From contig DHVE01000034.1 in assembly GCA_002412495.1 (NCBI GenBank), positions 1-13,050 of the forward strand: DNA of 13,050 bases. The letters run 5' to 3'. Under the pieces are notes generated by a model. It did no database searches. It was given only the letters and a program-made list of their open reading frames with translations, and had not been told where the DNA came from. Shown piece by piece: positions 6,652 through 13,050 of the stretch; the first letter of the stretch is position 1; each line of letters starts with the position of its first letter. This DNA is from Betaproteobacteria bacterium UBA5216. GTDB taxonomy: Bacteria; Pseudomonadota; Gammaproteobacteria; Burkholderiales; SG8-41. Position numbers and translations under genes: made by a program.

Positions 6652-6843
6652 ATGCCAGCACAACCTTCGCGTTACCGCATCAAATTCAGCGACGTCGCCG
6701 TGGGCCAGCGCTTTTATGACCCGATCAGCGAAGAATACTTCGTCAAGCAGAGCGACGCCCTCGCCGCGATGGTGACTGGCCCTGGGGACGGCACAGTGCC
6801 GGATGAGTTCGAGCCTGATGACGTCGTAGGTATTGACCACTAG
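6652..6843 (+). CDS. Small acidic conserved-type protein, 63 residues, function unknown
   Basis: A short reading frame between the TcuA-like gene and the second MmgE/PrpD operon. The protein reads as a compact domain: 'FSDVAVGQRFYDPISEEYFV' (12-31), then 'KQSDALAAMVTGPGDGTVP' and an acidic C-terminus, 'DEFEPDDVVGID'. Codon choice is like the neighbouring genes (mostly G/C third positions), and 'VGQRFYDP' followed by 'EYFVK' and 'FEPDD' resembles small beta-stranded proteins seen as stand-alone hypotheticals in proteobacteria. No signal peptide, membrane segment or cysteine is present. The ATG has no obvious Shine-Dalgarno (upstream CACAACACGCCT), which lowers confidence in the start. It is 98 nt after the TcuA-like stop and 133 nt before the next start, so it may be transcribed alone or with either neighbour. 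No function can be assigned. Confidence 0.65.
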   Translation: MPAQPSRYRIKFSDVAVGQRFYDPISEEYFVKQSDALAAMVTGPGDGTVPDEFEPDDVVGIDH

Positions 6844-6965
6844 CCAACGGCGAATTCGGAAGCCAGTAGACGGGCCGTCGCTGACGCAACATGCATTAAC
6901 CGCTCTATCCTTCGTGATCAGCGTCAAGCTGCGTGCCTTAAACCCTGTTGAGATTTCCACAGTCT

Positions 6966-6970
6966 GAAGG
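6966..6970 (+). promoter_or_regulatory. Shine-Dalgarno fixing the ATG start at 6977
   Basis: GAAGG lies 6 nt before ATG at 6977. A TTG at 6971 in the same frame would sit directly on this site, so the ATG is the better start. Confidence 0.75.
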
Positions 6971-6976
6971 TTGACC

Positions 6977-8371
6977 ATGTCCGAGACCATCGCGCAACGC
7001 CTGGCACAATTCAGCGAAAGCCTTCGCTTTGAAGACATTCCGCCCGCGGTCATTGAAAAAGCGAAACGGCTGGTGCTCGACACCATTGGCGTGAGCATCG
7101 GTTCGACCCGGATCGACTTCGGTCAATCGGCGCTCAAGCTGATTTCGCGCTGGGGCGGCGCGAACGACGCCACGCTGATCGGCGGCCAAACAAAAGTGCC
7201 CGCGCACAACGCCGCGTTGTGCAACGGCATACTCGCCCACGGTCAGGACTACGACGACACGCATACCGAATCGGTTGTGCATCCCAGCGCGGCGCTGGTG
7301 CCGGTGGCGCTGGCCGTCGCCGAACAGGCCGGTTGCTCCGGACGCGACATGCTGACGGCGCTGGTGGTGGGCATGGAAGCGTCGATCCGGATTGCCATGC
7401 CAGCCTTGAACAAGTTTCATCTGCGCGGCTTTCATACCACGTCGATGGCCACGCCCTTCGGCGCCGCGCTGATGACGGCCAAGCTTGAAAAAGTTGGACT
7501 GCAACGCACCATTGATGCCGTGGGCGTGAGCGGCAGTTTCACCTCGGGTCTGCTTGAATGCGTGCCGGCCGGCGCCGGATCGAAGCGCTTGCATGCGGGC
7601 TGGGGCGGGATGTGCGGCATTATCGCCGCGCAGTTCTCGCAAGCAGGCATCAGCGGGCCGGGCAGCGTGTTCGAGGGCAAACTGGGCGTCTACAATTCTT
7701 TTCTGCGTGGCGAATCGCTCGATCTGGCAATGATATTCAACGGGCTGGGCCAACAATGGGAAATGCTCGACATACGCCCCAAGCTCTACCCGTTTTGTCA
7801 TTATTTGCAGGCATTTCTCGATTGCGCGCTGGCACTGCGGCGCGAACTGGATCCGCGGACGGAAAACGTGGCCGCAATTGCCTGCCGTGTGGCGCCGGGC
7901 GCGGTCAATCTGGTGTGCGAACCGTGGAACAACAAACTCAACCCGGCGACCGGTTATGACGCGCGCTTCAGTCTGCCGTTTTCGGTCGCGCTGATGCTGG
8001 CGCGCGGCGAGGCGGGCATCGCCGATTTTACCGAGCACGACGCATCCGACCCGCACATTCGCCAGCTGATGGCGAAAATCAGCTACACGGTCGAGCCTGC
8101 CTATCAGGTCAAGGACATGCCCGGCTGGATCGAGGTCACACTCGCGGACGGCACGCGGCATGTGCGCGAGGTGCCGCGGGTGCGCGGCGATTCGACGAAT
8201 CCTTTTTCACCGGCCGAGCTACTTGAAAAATTCAACGCCAACACGGCGTTTGTTGACGTGGCCAAACGCAAAAAAATCGCGGACGAGATACTCGGGCTGG
8301 ACACGCTCGCCGATATACGCGTACTGATGGCCCGGCTGGGCGCGCCGCACCTGCAACGGCACGGCGCGTGA
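6977..8371 (+). CDS. MmgE/PrpD family protein, paralogue 2, in operon with hydantoinase genes
   Basis: A 464-residue cytoplasmic protein of the MmgE/PrpD superfamily, the same length as the paralogue at 2454-3848 but from another branch. It carries the full 'DYDDTH' (91-96) and 'HPS' (102-104), 'GFHTTS' with H153, then 'GSKRLHAGWGG' (201-211, K203, H206) in place of T-K-P-L-H, and 'PKLYPFCHYLQAF' (268-280, K269, H275). The Lys and His positions used by aconitate decarboxylase/methylcitrate dehydratase are therefore both filled. The flanking residues differ, which suggests a different substrate. Its last bases overlap the hydantoinase B start in a 4-nt GTGA, so it is the first gene of a coupled prpD-like/hyuB/hyuA operon. 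Possible reactions in the family are dehydration, decarboxylation and epimerisation of di- or tricarboxylates, and the sequence alone does not decide. Confidence 0.92.
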   Translation: MSETIAQRLAQFSESLRFEDIPPAVIEKAKRLVLDTIGVSIGSTRIDFGQSALKLISRWGGANDATLIGGQTKVPAHNAALCNGILAHGQDYDDTHTESVVHPSAALVPVALAVAEQAGCSGRDMLTALVVGMEASIRIAMPALNKFHLRGFHTTSMATPFGAALMTAKLEKVGLQRTIDAVGVSGSFTSGLLECVPAGAGSKRLHAGWGGMCGIIAAQFSQAGISGPGSVFEGKLGVYNSFLRGESLDLAMIFNGLGQQWEMLDIRPKLYPFCHYLQAFLDCALALRRELDPRTENVAAIACRVAPGAVNLVCEPWNNKLNPATGYDARFSLPFSVALMLARGEAGIADFTEHDASDPHIRQLMAKISYTVEPAYQVKDMPGWIEVTLADGTRHVREVPRVRGDSTNPFSPAELLEKFNANTAFVDVAKRKKIADEILGLDTLADIRVLMARLGAPHLQRHGA

Positions 8372-10146
8372 GCCCGCCGATGGAAAGGAAATTTTCATCC
8401 GACCCGGTGCGGCTGGAGCTCGTCAAAAACGGCATCGGATCGGTGGTCGATGAAATGGTGTTGACGGTCGTGCGTATTGCCTACTCATCAATCATGAAAG
8501 ACACAATGGACATGTCGAGCGCGTTTTGCGACCGGCACGGCCGCATGATCGCGCAAGGCTTGAGTCTGCCGCTGCACCTCGGGTCGATACCGGATGCGAT
8601 GGACGCGGTGCGTGCCGAGTACGGCGACACGCTGGCGCCTGGCGACGTAGTGGTGTTTAACGATCCGTATCAGGGCGGCATGCATCTGCCGGACATCTTC
8701 ATGTTCAAGCCAGTGTTCGTCGGCGAGCATCTGCTCGGCTACGCGGTGCTGGTCGCGCACCACAACGATATGGGCGGCCGCGTGCCCGGCTCCAGTGCCG
8801 CCGATTCCACTGAAATATTCCAGGAAGGGCTGCAAATCCCGGTACTCAAGCTCTATGAGCGCGGCGTGCCCTGCGACACCCTGTTCAAACTGATTGCGCG
8901 CAACGTACGGGTGCCCGACACCGTGATCGGCGACCTGCACGCGCAAGAGGCCGCCTGCCGCATCGGCGAGCGCGGCCTGTGCGAACTTGCCGCGCGCTAC
9001 GGCGTCGAGACGCTGGAACAATGTTTCGATGAATTACTGAATTATTCGGAGCACGCCGCGCGACGCACCATTAGCGCCATTCCCGACGGCAGCTACACCT
9101 GTACTGATCATCTGGACGACGACGGCATCACACCGAACCAACCGGTCACGGTCAAGGTGACGCTACACGTCAAGGGCGATGAACTCGACGTCGATCTGAC
9201 CGGCAGCTCGCCGCAGGTCAGGGGCGCGATCAATTCCACACTCTCGTTTGCGAAATCCGCAGTGTATTTTGCCATTCGCGCAATCATGAGTTCCGACGCG
9301 CCCAACAACGCCGGCTTCATGCGGCCGATACATGTTCACGCCCCCGTGGGCACGTTGTTCAATCCACGCCGTCCGGCGGCGGTCGCCGCGCGCGGCATCA
9401 GCGGTTTCCGGTTGATCGATGCGATGTTCGGCGCACTCGCGCAGGCGGTGCCACTCAAGCCGCGTGCCGCCGGCGAAGGTGGCACCACGAGTTACAGCAT
9501 CGGCGGTCGGGACACCGAAGGCCGCTACGTGCTGTTTCGGGAAGCGTTGATGGGCGCATGGGGCGGCGGCTTTGAACGCGAAGGCATCGACGGCGTTGCC
9601 AATCCAGCGGCCAACATCGGCAATGCCCCCATTGAAATGGTCGAGAGTCAGGCGCCGATCCGTGTCGAGCAGTACGAGTTCGCAACCGACAGTGGCGGCG
9701 CGGGCAAATGGCGCGGCGGCATGTCGGTCGTGCGCCAATTGCGGTTTCTCGGCGAAGAGGCGACGTTTCAATTGCGCTCCGATCGCCGCCAACATCCGCC
9801 CTATGGCCTGGCGGGTGGGCTGCCCGGCGCCGCATCCAACAACCTGATTGAAGACAATGAAGACAACAACGGCTGGCGCCAGTTGCCGACCAAGTTCACC
9901 ACGCGCCTCAAACAGGGGCAGGCGTTTCGCCACACCACCGCCGGCGCGGGCGGTTTTGGTGATCCGCGCGAGCGTGATCCGCAACAGGTGCTCGCCGACG
10001 TGCGGGACGGCAAGGTTTCAATCAACGCAGCGCGCCGCGATTACGCGGTTTGTGTGCTCGCATCGCCGTGGCGGATTGATCAGGCGGCAACCGCACAGCT
10101 GCGAAACGACGGTTCAACGGTAAAGTACGATCATGGCAAGCGGTGA
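8368..10146 (+). CDS. hyuB: Hydantoinase B / oxoprolinase C-terminal-type subunit (HyuB)
   Basis: A 592-residue protein of the HyuB family, the partner of HyuA in ATP-dependent N-methylhydantoinases, 5-oxoprolinases and the related acetone/acetophenone carboxylases. Family marks: 'DMSSAFCDRHGRMIAQG' (48-64), 'NDPYQGGMHLPDI' (98-110), 'AHHNDMGGRVPGS' (130-142), 'LTGSSPQVRGAINS', 'GAGKWRGGMSV' and a C-terminal 'TAGAGGFGDPRERDP'. The Asp/His set in the second and third motifs is where the family binds metal. I used the GTG at 8368, which overlaps the upstream stop (GTGA). An ATG at 8380 is a possible alternative that removes four residues, and neither has a strong Shine-Dalgarno. It overlaps or abuts hyuA. 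The B-before-A order is the reverse of the classical hyuA-hyuB arrangement. The substrate cannot be inferred from this sequence: cyclic imide, lactam, hydantoin or a carboxylation role are all open. Confidence 0.93.
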   Translation: MSPPMERKFSSDPVRLELVKNGIGSVVDEMVLTVVRIAYSSIMKDTMDMSSAFCDRHGRMIAQGLSLPLHLGSIPDAMDAVRAEYGDTLAPGDVVVFNDPYQGGMHLPDIFMFKPVFVGEHLLGYAVLVAHHNDMGGRVPGSSAADSTEIFQEGLQIPVLKLYERGVPCDTLFKLIARNVRVPDTVIGDLHAQEAACRIGERGLCELAARYGVETLEQCFDELLNYSEHAARRTISAIPDGSYTCTDHLDDDGITPNQPVTVKVTLHVKGDELDVDLTGSSPQVRGAINSTLSFAKSAVYFAIRAIMSSDAPNNAGFMRPIHVHAPVGTLFNPRRPAAVAARGISGFRLIDAMFGALAQAVPLKPRAAGEGGTTSYSIGGRDTEGRYVLFREALMGAWGGGFEREGIDGVANPAANIGNAPIEMVESQAPIRVEQYEFATDSGGAGKWRGGMSVVRQLRFLGEEATFQLRSDRRQHPPYGLAGGLPGAASNNLIEDNEDNNGWRQLPTKFTTRLKQGQAFRHTTAGAGGFGDPRERDPQQVLADVRDGKVSINAARRDYAVCVLASPWRIDQAATAQLRNDGSTVKYDHGKR

Positions 10147-10148
10147 GG
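10145..10148 (+). promoter_or_regulatory. Shine-Dalgarno for hyuA overlapping the hyuB stop codon
   Basis: GAGG, within GGTGAGG, lies 5 nt before ATG at 10154 and shares bases with the hyuB TGA stop (10144-10146). This favours 10154 over the ATG at 10133 as the hyuA start and implies coupled translation. Confidence 0.65.
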
Positions 10149-10153
10149 CACAG

Positions 10154-12235
10154 ATGCGCGTCGGCATCGATATCGGCGGCACGTTCACCGATCTGGTGTT
10201 TCTGTGCAGTGACGGCACGCTGCACAAACGCAAAGTGCCCTCGACACCGGCTGACTACGCCGAAGCGATCATTCACGGTGTGAAGGCGTTTTGCACGGAA
10301 CAAGCCATGCCGGTGAGCGAGATCGCGGAAATCGTTCACGCCACGACGGTGGCCACCAATGCCATCCTGGAACGCAAGGGCGCGCGTGTCGCGCTGCTGA
10401 CCACCGAAGGATTTCGCGACGTACTTGAACTGCGGCGCATCCGCATTCCGATGTCGTACGATCTGGATTGGCAAAAACCCGTTCCGCTGGTGGCACGTGA
10501 ATTCCGATTCGGCGTGCGCGAACGCATCGCCGCAAACGGCGCCACCCTCACCCCGCTCGATGCGGCCAGCCTCGAACCCGTTTTTCAGCAGTGGGCCGCA
10601 TCTGATATTGAAGCGGTGGCTGTGTGCTTTTTGCATGCTTACCGCAATCCGCAACACGAAATCGCTGTCGGCCAATTACTGAAGCGCCGGTTTCCCGCAT
10701 TGCGCGTTTCGCTGTCGCACGAAGTGCTGCCGGAAATGCTCGAGTACGAGCGCACCAGCACCACCGTGGTCAACGCGTACGTCGCGCCGCTGATCGCCAC
10801 TTACCTCGACCGATTGCGCGAAGGCCTGGGCCGCTGCGGCGTTGCCGCGCCGATACTGGTAATGCAGTCGAACGGCGGGCTCATCAGCGCGGGGCTGGCG
10901 GCCGAACGCCCGGTCACCATCATCGAATCCGGCCCCGCCGCCGGCGTTGTGGCTGCCGCGCAAATCGCGCAAGCCAGCGGCCACGGTAACGTGATCACGC
11001 TCGACATGGGTGGCACCACGGCCAAAGCTTCGATCATTGAACACGGCGACGTGCTGCGCGCGTCCGAATACGAAGTCGGTGGCGCGGTTTCGGTCAGCAG
11101 CCGCCTGATGCGCGGCAACGGATACGCGCTGCGCATACCGGTGATCGATGTTTCGGAAGTCGGCGCCGGCGGCGGCAGCCTCGCCACCGTGGATACCGGC
11201 GGTTCGTTGCGCGTCGGGCCGCGTAGCGCCGGATCGGTGCCGGGACCGGCCTGTTATGGGCGTGGTAACGAATGGCCGACCGTGACCGACGCGAATCTGG
11301 TGCTCGGTTATTTGAACGAAGATTCGCTGGCCGGCGGCGCGCTCGGCATCCGGCGCGACCTCGCGGAGAACGCAATAACGCAACACATCAGCGGCACGAC
11401 CCGCCTGTCGCTGCATGAGGCCGCGTACGGCATCCATCAGGTCGCGAATTCCAACCTGGTGCGCGCCATCAAATCGGTATCCGTCGAGCGCGGCCGCGAT
11501 CCGGCGGAATTTGCCCTGATGGCCTTCGGCGGCGCCGGCCCCATCCATGCCGCCGCGGTGGCGCTGGAACTCGGCGTGCGCACGGTGTTGATTCCGCCAG
11601 CGCCCGGCGTTTTCAGTGCCTATGGCCTGTTGCGCGCCGAAGTCGAGCAACATGCGTCGAGAACCGTGCTGACTTCCACAGCCGCTACGGACCTGACGGC
11701 GATCGCGACAGCCTACCGGGAGATGCAAACGGAGCTTATCGTGCGCCTCGAACGGGAAGGCTATCCGGCATCACGTGTGACGATCCGCTATTTTGCCGAT
11801 CTGCGTTATCGCGGGCAATCCTCGGAGATCACGGTGCCGATGGATGCCACGGAGATCAATACCGACGCGCTGCGCCTCGTCGAAGCGCGCTTCGAAACCG
11901 AGTTCGAACGCAGTTACGGACATCGCGGGCCCAACAAGGATTTTGAGCTGGTGACCTGCCGCATGATCGCCACGGTTATCCGGGATTCATGGCAGGATGC
12001 GCGCTGGACAACCGATCACGCCGCAGCCGCGTCACGGCAACAGCGCGACGTCTATTTTGGCCGCCAGCATGGGTTGCTGCCGACGCCCGTAGTGACACGC
12101 GAAGCACTTGCCGGCCGCGCGCATCAAGGCCCGCTGATCGTGCAGGAATACGACACCAGCGTCGTGGTGCCACCGCACTGTACTGCCGCGCTGGATGATC
12201 ACGTCAACATCGTGCTGAATATCGGCACGGCGTAA
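10154..12235 (+). CDS. hyuA: Hydantoinase A / oxoprolinase N-terminal-type ATPase subunit (HyuA)
   Basis: A 693-residue ATP-binding subunit of the HyuA family, with the actin/sugar-kinase-like ATPase fold. It activates the amide or carboxyl substrate at the expense of ATP together with HyuB. Motifs: phosphate-1 'GIDIGGTFTDLV' (4-15), 'HATTVATNAILERKG' (62-76), 'YERTSTTVVNAYVAP' (198-212), 'QSNGGLIS' (238-245), 'ESGPAAGVVAA' (258-268), phosphate-2 'LDMGGTTAKASI' (283-294), 'VSEVGAGGGS' (333-342), 'SAGSVPGPACYG' (358-369) and 'AFGGAGPIHAAA'. Length and motif order are those of a complete, intact subunit. I chose ATG 10154 because of its Shine-Dalgarno and because MRVGIDIGGTFTD is the usual family start. 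ATG 10133 would add seven residues and overlap hyuB by 14 nt. The gene ends in tandem TAA TAA stops and converges on a TTT binding-protein gene. Confidence 0.94.
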   Translation: MRVGIDIGGTFTDLVFLCSDGTLHKRKVPSTPADYAEAIIHGVKAFCTEQAMPVSEIAEIVHATTVATNAILERKGARVALLTTEGFRDVLELRRIRIPMSYDLDWQKPVPLVAREFRFGVRERIAANGATLTPLDAASLEPVFQQWAASDIEAVAVCFLHAYRNPQHEIAVGQLLKRRFPALRVSLSHEVLPEMLEYERTSTTVVNAYVAPLIATYLDRLREGLGRCGVAAPILVMQSNGGLISAGLAAERPVTIIESGPAAGVVAAAQIAQASGHGNVITLDMGGTTAKASIIEHGDVLRASEYEVGGAVSVSSRLMRGNGYALRIPVIDVSEVGAGGGSLATVDTGGSLRVGPRSAGSVPGPACYGRGNEWPTVTDANLVLGYLNEDSLAGGALGIRRDLAENAITQHISGTTRLSLHEAAYGIHQVANSNLVRAIKSVSVERGRDPAEFALMAFGGAGPIHAAAVALELGVRTVLIPPAPGVFSAYGLLRAEVEQHASRTVLTSTAATDLTAIATAYREMQTELIVRLEREGYPASRVTIRYFADLRYRGQSSEITVPMDATEINTDALRLVEARFETEFERSYGHRGPNKDFELVTCRMIATVIRDSWQDARWTTDHAAAASRQQRDVYFGRQHGLLPTPVVTREALAGRAHQGPLIVQEYDTSVVVPPHCTAALDDHVNIVLNIGTA

Positions 12236-12245
12236 TAAAACGATA

Positions 12246-12279
12246 GCGCCGGTAACGCGGTGCGGCACTGCCGGTGCGC
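12246..12279 (-). terminator. Possible intrinsic terminator of the right-hand TTT binding-protein gene
   Basis: In the 46-nt gap between convergent genes, GCGCCGG (12246-12252) can pair with CCGGTGCGC (12271-12279) with a 2-nt bulge. An alternative inner stem is GCGGT/ACTGC. Read on the minus strand, the hairpin is followed by TATCGTTTTATTA, a T-rich tail that fits termination of the minus-strand gene. The stem is imperfect, so this is tentative. Confidence 0.35.
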
Positions 12280-12281
12280 CG

Positions 12282-13050
12282 CTACTGTTTCGCCATGCCA
12301 AGATCGGTCAATATCGTCCTGAATGTGGCGTAATCGGCGCCGATAAACGTGCGCATGTCGCGGCTGCCCTTGAAGCTCGCGTCCCAGAACGATTTGCCGG
12401 CCATGGCCTGCCATTCCTCGGATTTGCTGACATTGGCCAGCACGTCCTCCCAGTACGCCACGTGTTCGGCCGCGATGCCCTTCGGCGCGAACAGGCCACG
12501 CCAGTAGCCGATTTCCGCGGCGATGCCCTGCTCTTTCCATGTCGGAACCTGCGCCATGACGCCACCCAGACGCCGCGCCGCCGCAATGCCCAACGCGCGC
12601 AGTTTTCCGGCCTCGACCTGCGGTACGTTGACGCCTAGTGTCGACACCGAGACATCGACGTGCCCGCCGAGCAATGCCGTCATGCCCTCGCCTGCCGAGC
12701 CGAATACCACCACCTTCAGTCGCTTCGGATCGATGCCCGCGCCTTTTGCCACGCGGGCCATGGCGATATGGTTGATGTTCCCCGGCGCGCTGCCGATCGA
12801 AATGCTCAACGATTGCGGATCTTTTTGCAGGCGTTGCAGCAAGTCAGCGCCCGATTTGATCGGCGAATCGGCGCGCACGCTGAACACAATGTGCTCTGAA
12901 AGAATCACCGCAACCGGCGTAAAGTCGGCGTGCGACAACGCGCTCACGCCGACGATCTGGTTCGTCAGCAGCGTTGTCGAGCCGACAACAAGATAGTGCG
13001 GGTCGCCTGCATGCTGCGTCACGTACATCAGGCCGACATTGCCGCCACCG
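12282..13050 (-). CDS. Tripartite tricarboxylate transporter (TctC-like) substrate-binding protein 2, C-terminal part, cut by window edge
   Basis: The C-terminal roughly 256 residues of a TTT periplasmic binding protein. The frame is open to the right edge and already reads 'GGNVGLMYV' before the first internal Met, the usual 'GGxGNxGLxYV' region. The N-terminus and signal peptide therefore lie outside the window, and the internal ATG (13028-13026) is not the start. Family marks: 'SISIGSAPGNINHIAMA', 'VVFGSAGEGMTALLGGHVDV', 'VPQVEAGKLRALGIAA', 'MAQVPTWKEQGI' and 'GYWRGLFAPKGI'. These resemble the TctC branch, whose characterised members bind tricarboxylates, more than the Bug protein at 4007-4981, so the two likely bind different ligands. 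It converges on hyuA. The ligand is unknown. Confidence 0.9.
   Translation of the reverse strand, partial: GGGNVGLMYVTQHAGDPHYLVVGSTTLLTNQIVGVSALSHADFTPVAVILSEHIVFSVRADSPIKSGADLLQRLQKDPQSLSISIGSAPGNINHIAMARVAKGAGIDPKRLKVVVFGSAGEGMTALLGGHVDVSVSTLGVNVPQVEAGKLRALGIAAARRLGGVMAQVPTWKEQGIAAEIGYWRGLFAPKGIAAEHVAYWEDVLANVSKSEEWQAMAGKSFWDASFKGSRDMRTFIGADYATFRTILTDLGMAKQ

Noticed and set aside
6844..6976. Possible operator-like inverted words (CGCTGA and TCAGCG) and a TATCCT box before the MmgE/PrpD-hyu operon
   Set aside because: The inverted match is only 6 bp and the -35 candidate (CTGACG) is 19 nt away. This is within what chance gives in GC-rich DNA.
6938..8161. Long minus-strand open frame (407 codons) opposite the second MmgE/PrpD gene
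   Set aside because: Its translation is rich in Arg/His/Gln with no family motif. It is the mirror of a GC-rich gene whose plus-strand product has clear MmgE/PrpD motifs.
10676..11728. Minus-strand open frame (350 codons) opposite hyuA
   Set aside because: Low-complexity Arg/Gly/His composition and no recognisable domain. The plus strand carries unmistakable HyuA motifs throughout.

Overview
The window is high-GC DNA with dense, almost gap-free coding. It looks like a betaproteobacterium, most likely Burkholderiales. The grounds are a trmJ/suhB divergent pair, two periplasmic binding proteins of the tripartite tricarboxylate transporter (TTT, 'Bug') family, and MmgE/PrpD and hydantoinase A/B genes, a mix common in that order. 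The assignment rests on gene families only, since no marker gene for phylogeny is present.

Layout. (1) 1-1301, housekeeping: a truncated trmJ (tRNA 2'-O-methyltransferase) on the minus strand, diverging from suhB (inositol monophosphatase). (2) 1319-3848, a minus-strand run transcribed towards suhB: an MmgE/PrpD-family protein, a carboxymuconolactone-decarboxylase (CMD) fold protein without redox cysteines, and a TPR lipoprotein whose GTG start overlaps the CMD stop by 4 nt. (3) 3849-4006, an intergenic gap filled by an imperfect inverted repeat. (4) 4007-6553, a TTT binding protein on the minus strand diverging from a tricarballylate-dehydrogenase-like (TcuA-like) flavoprotein on the plus strand. 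(5) 6652-12235, a small acidic orphan protein, then a tight plus-strand operon of a second MmgE/PrpD protein, hydantoinase B and hydantoinase A. (6) 12282 to the right edge, a second, different TTT binding protein on the minus strand, convergent with hyuA and cut by the window end.

How the genes may work together. The right-hand 9 kb reads as an uncharacterised catabolic island for a polycarboxylate or a cyclic amide/imide of one. Binding proteins capture the acid, the TcuA-like enzyme could oxidise a C-C bond to an alkene (tricarballylate to cis-aconitate in the known TcuA), MmgE/PrpD proteins act on methylcitrate/aconitate-type acids, and HyuA/HyuB proteins perform ATP-dependent ring opening or carboxylation. 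This pathway is an inference from families and proximity. No transporter membrane subunits (TctA/TctB), no TcuB partner and no transcriptional regulator are present. I found no tRNA, rRNA, CRISPR array, insertion sequence or phage gene, and no gene-free stretch longer than 300 bases.
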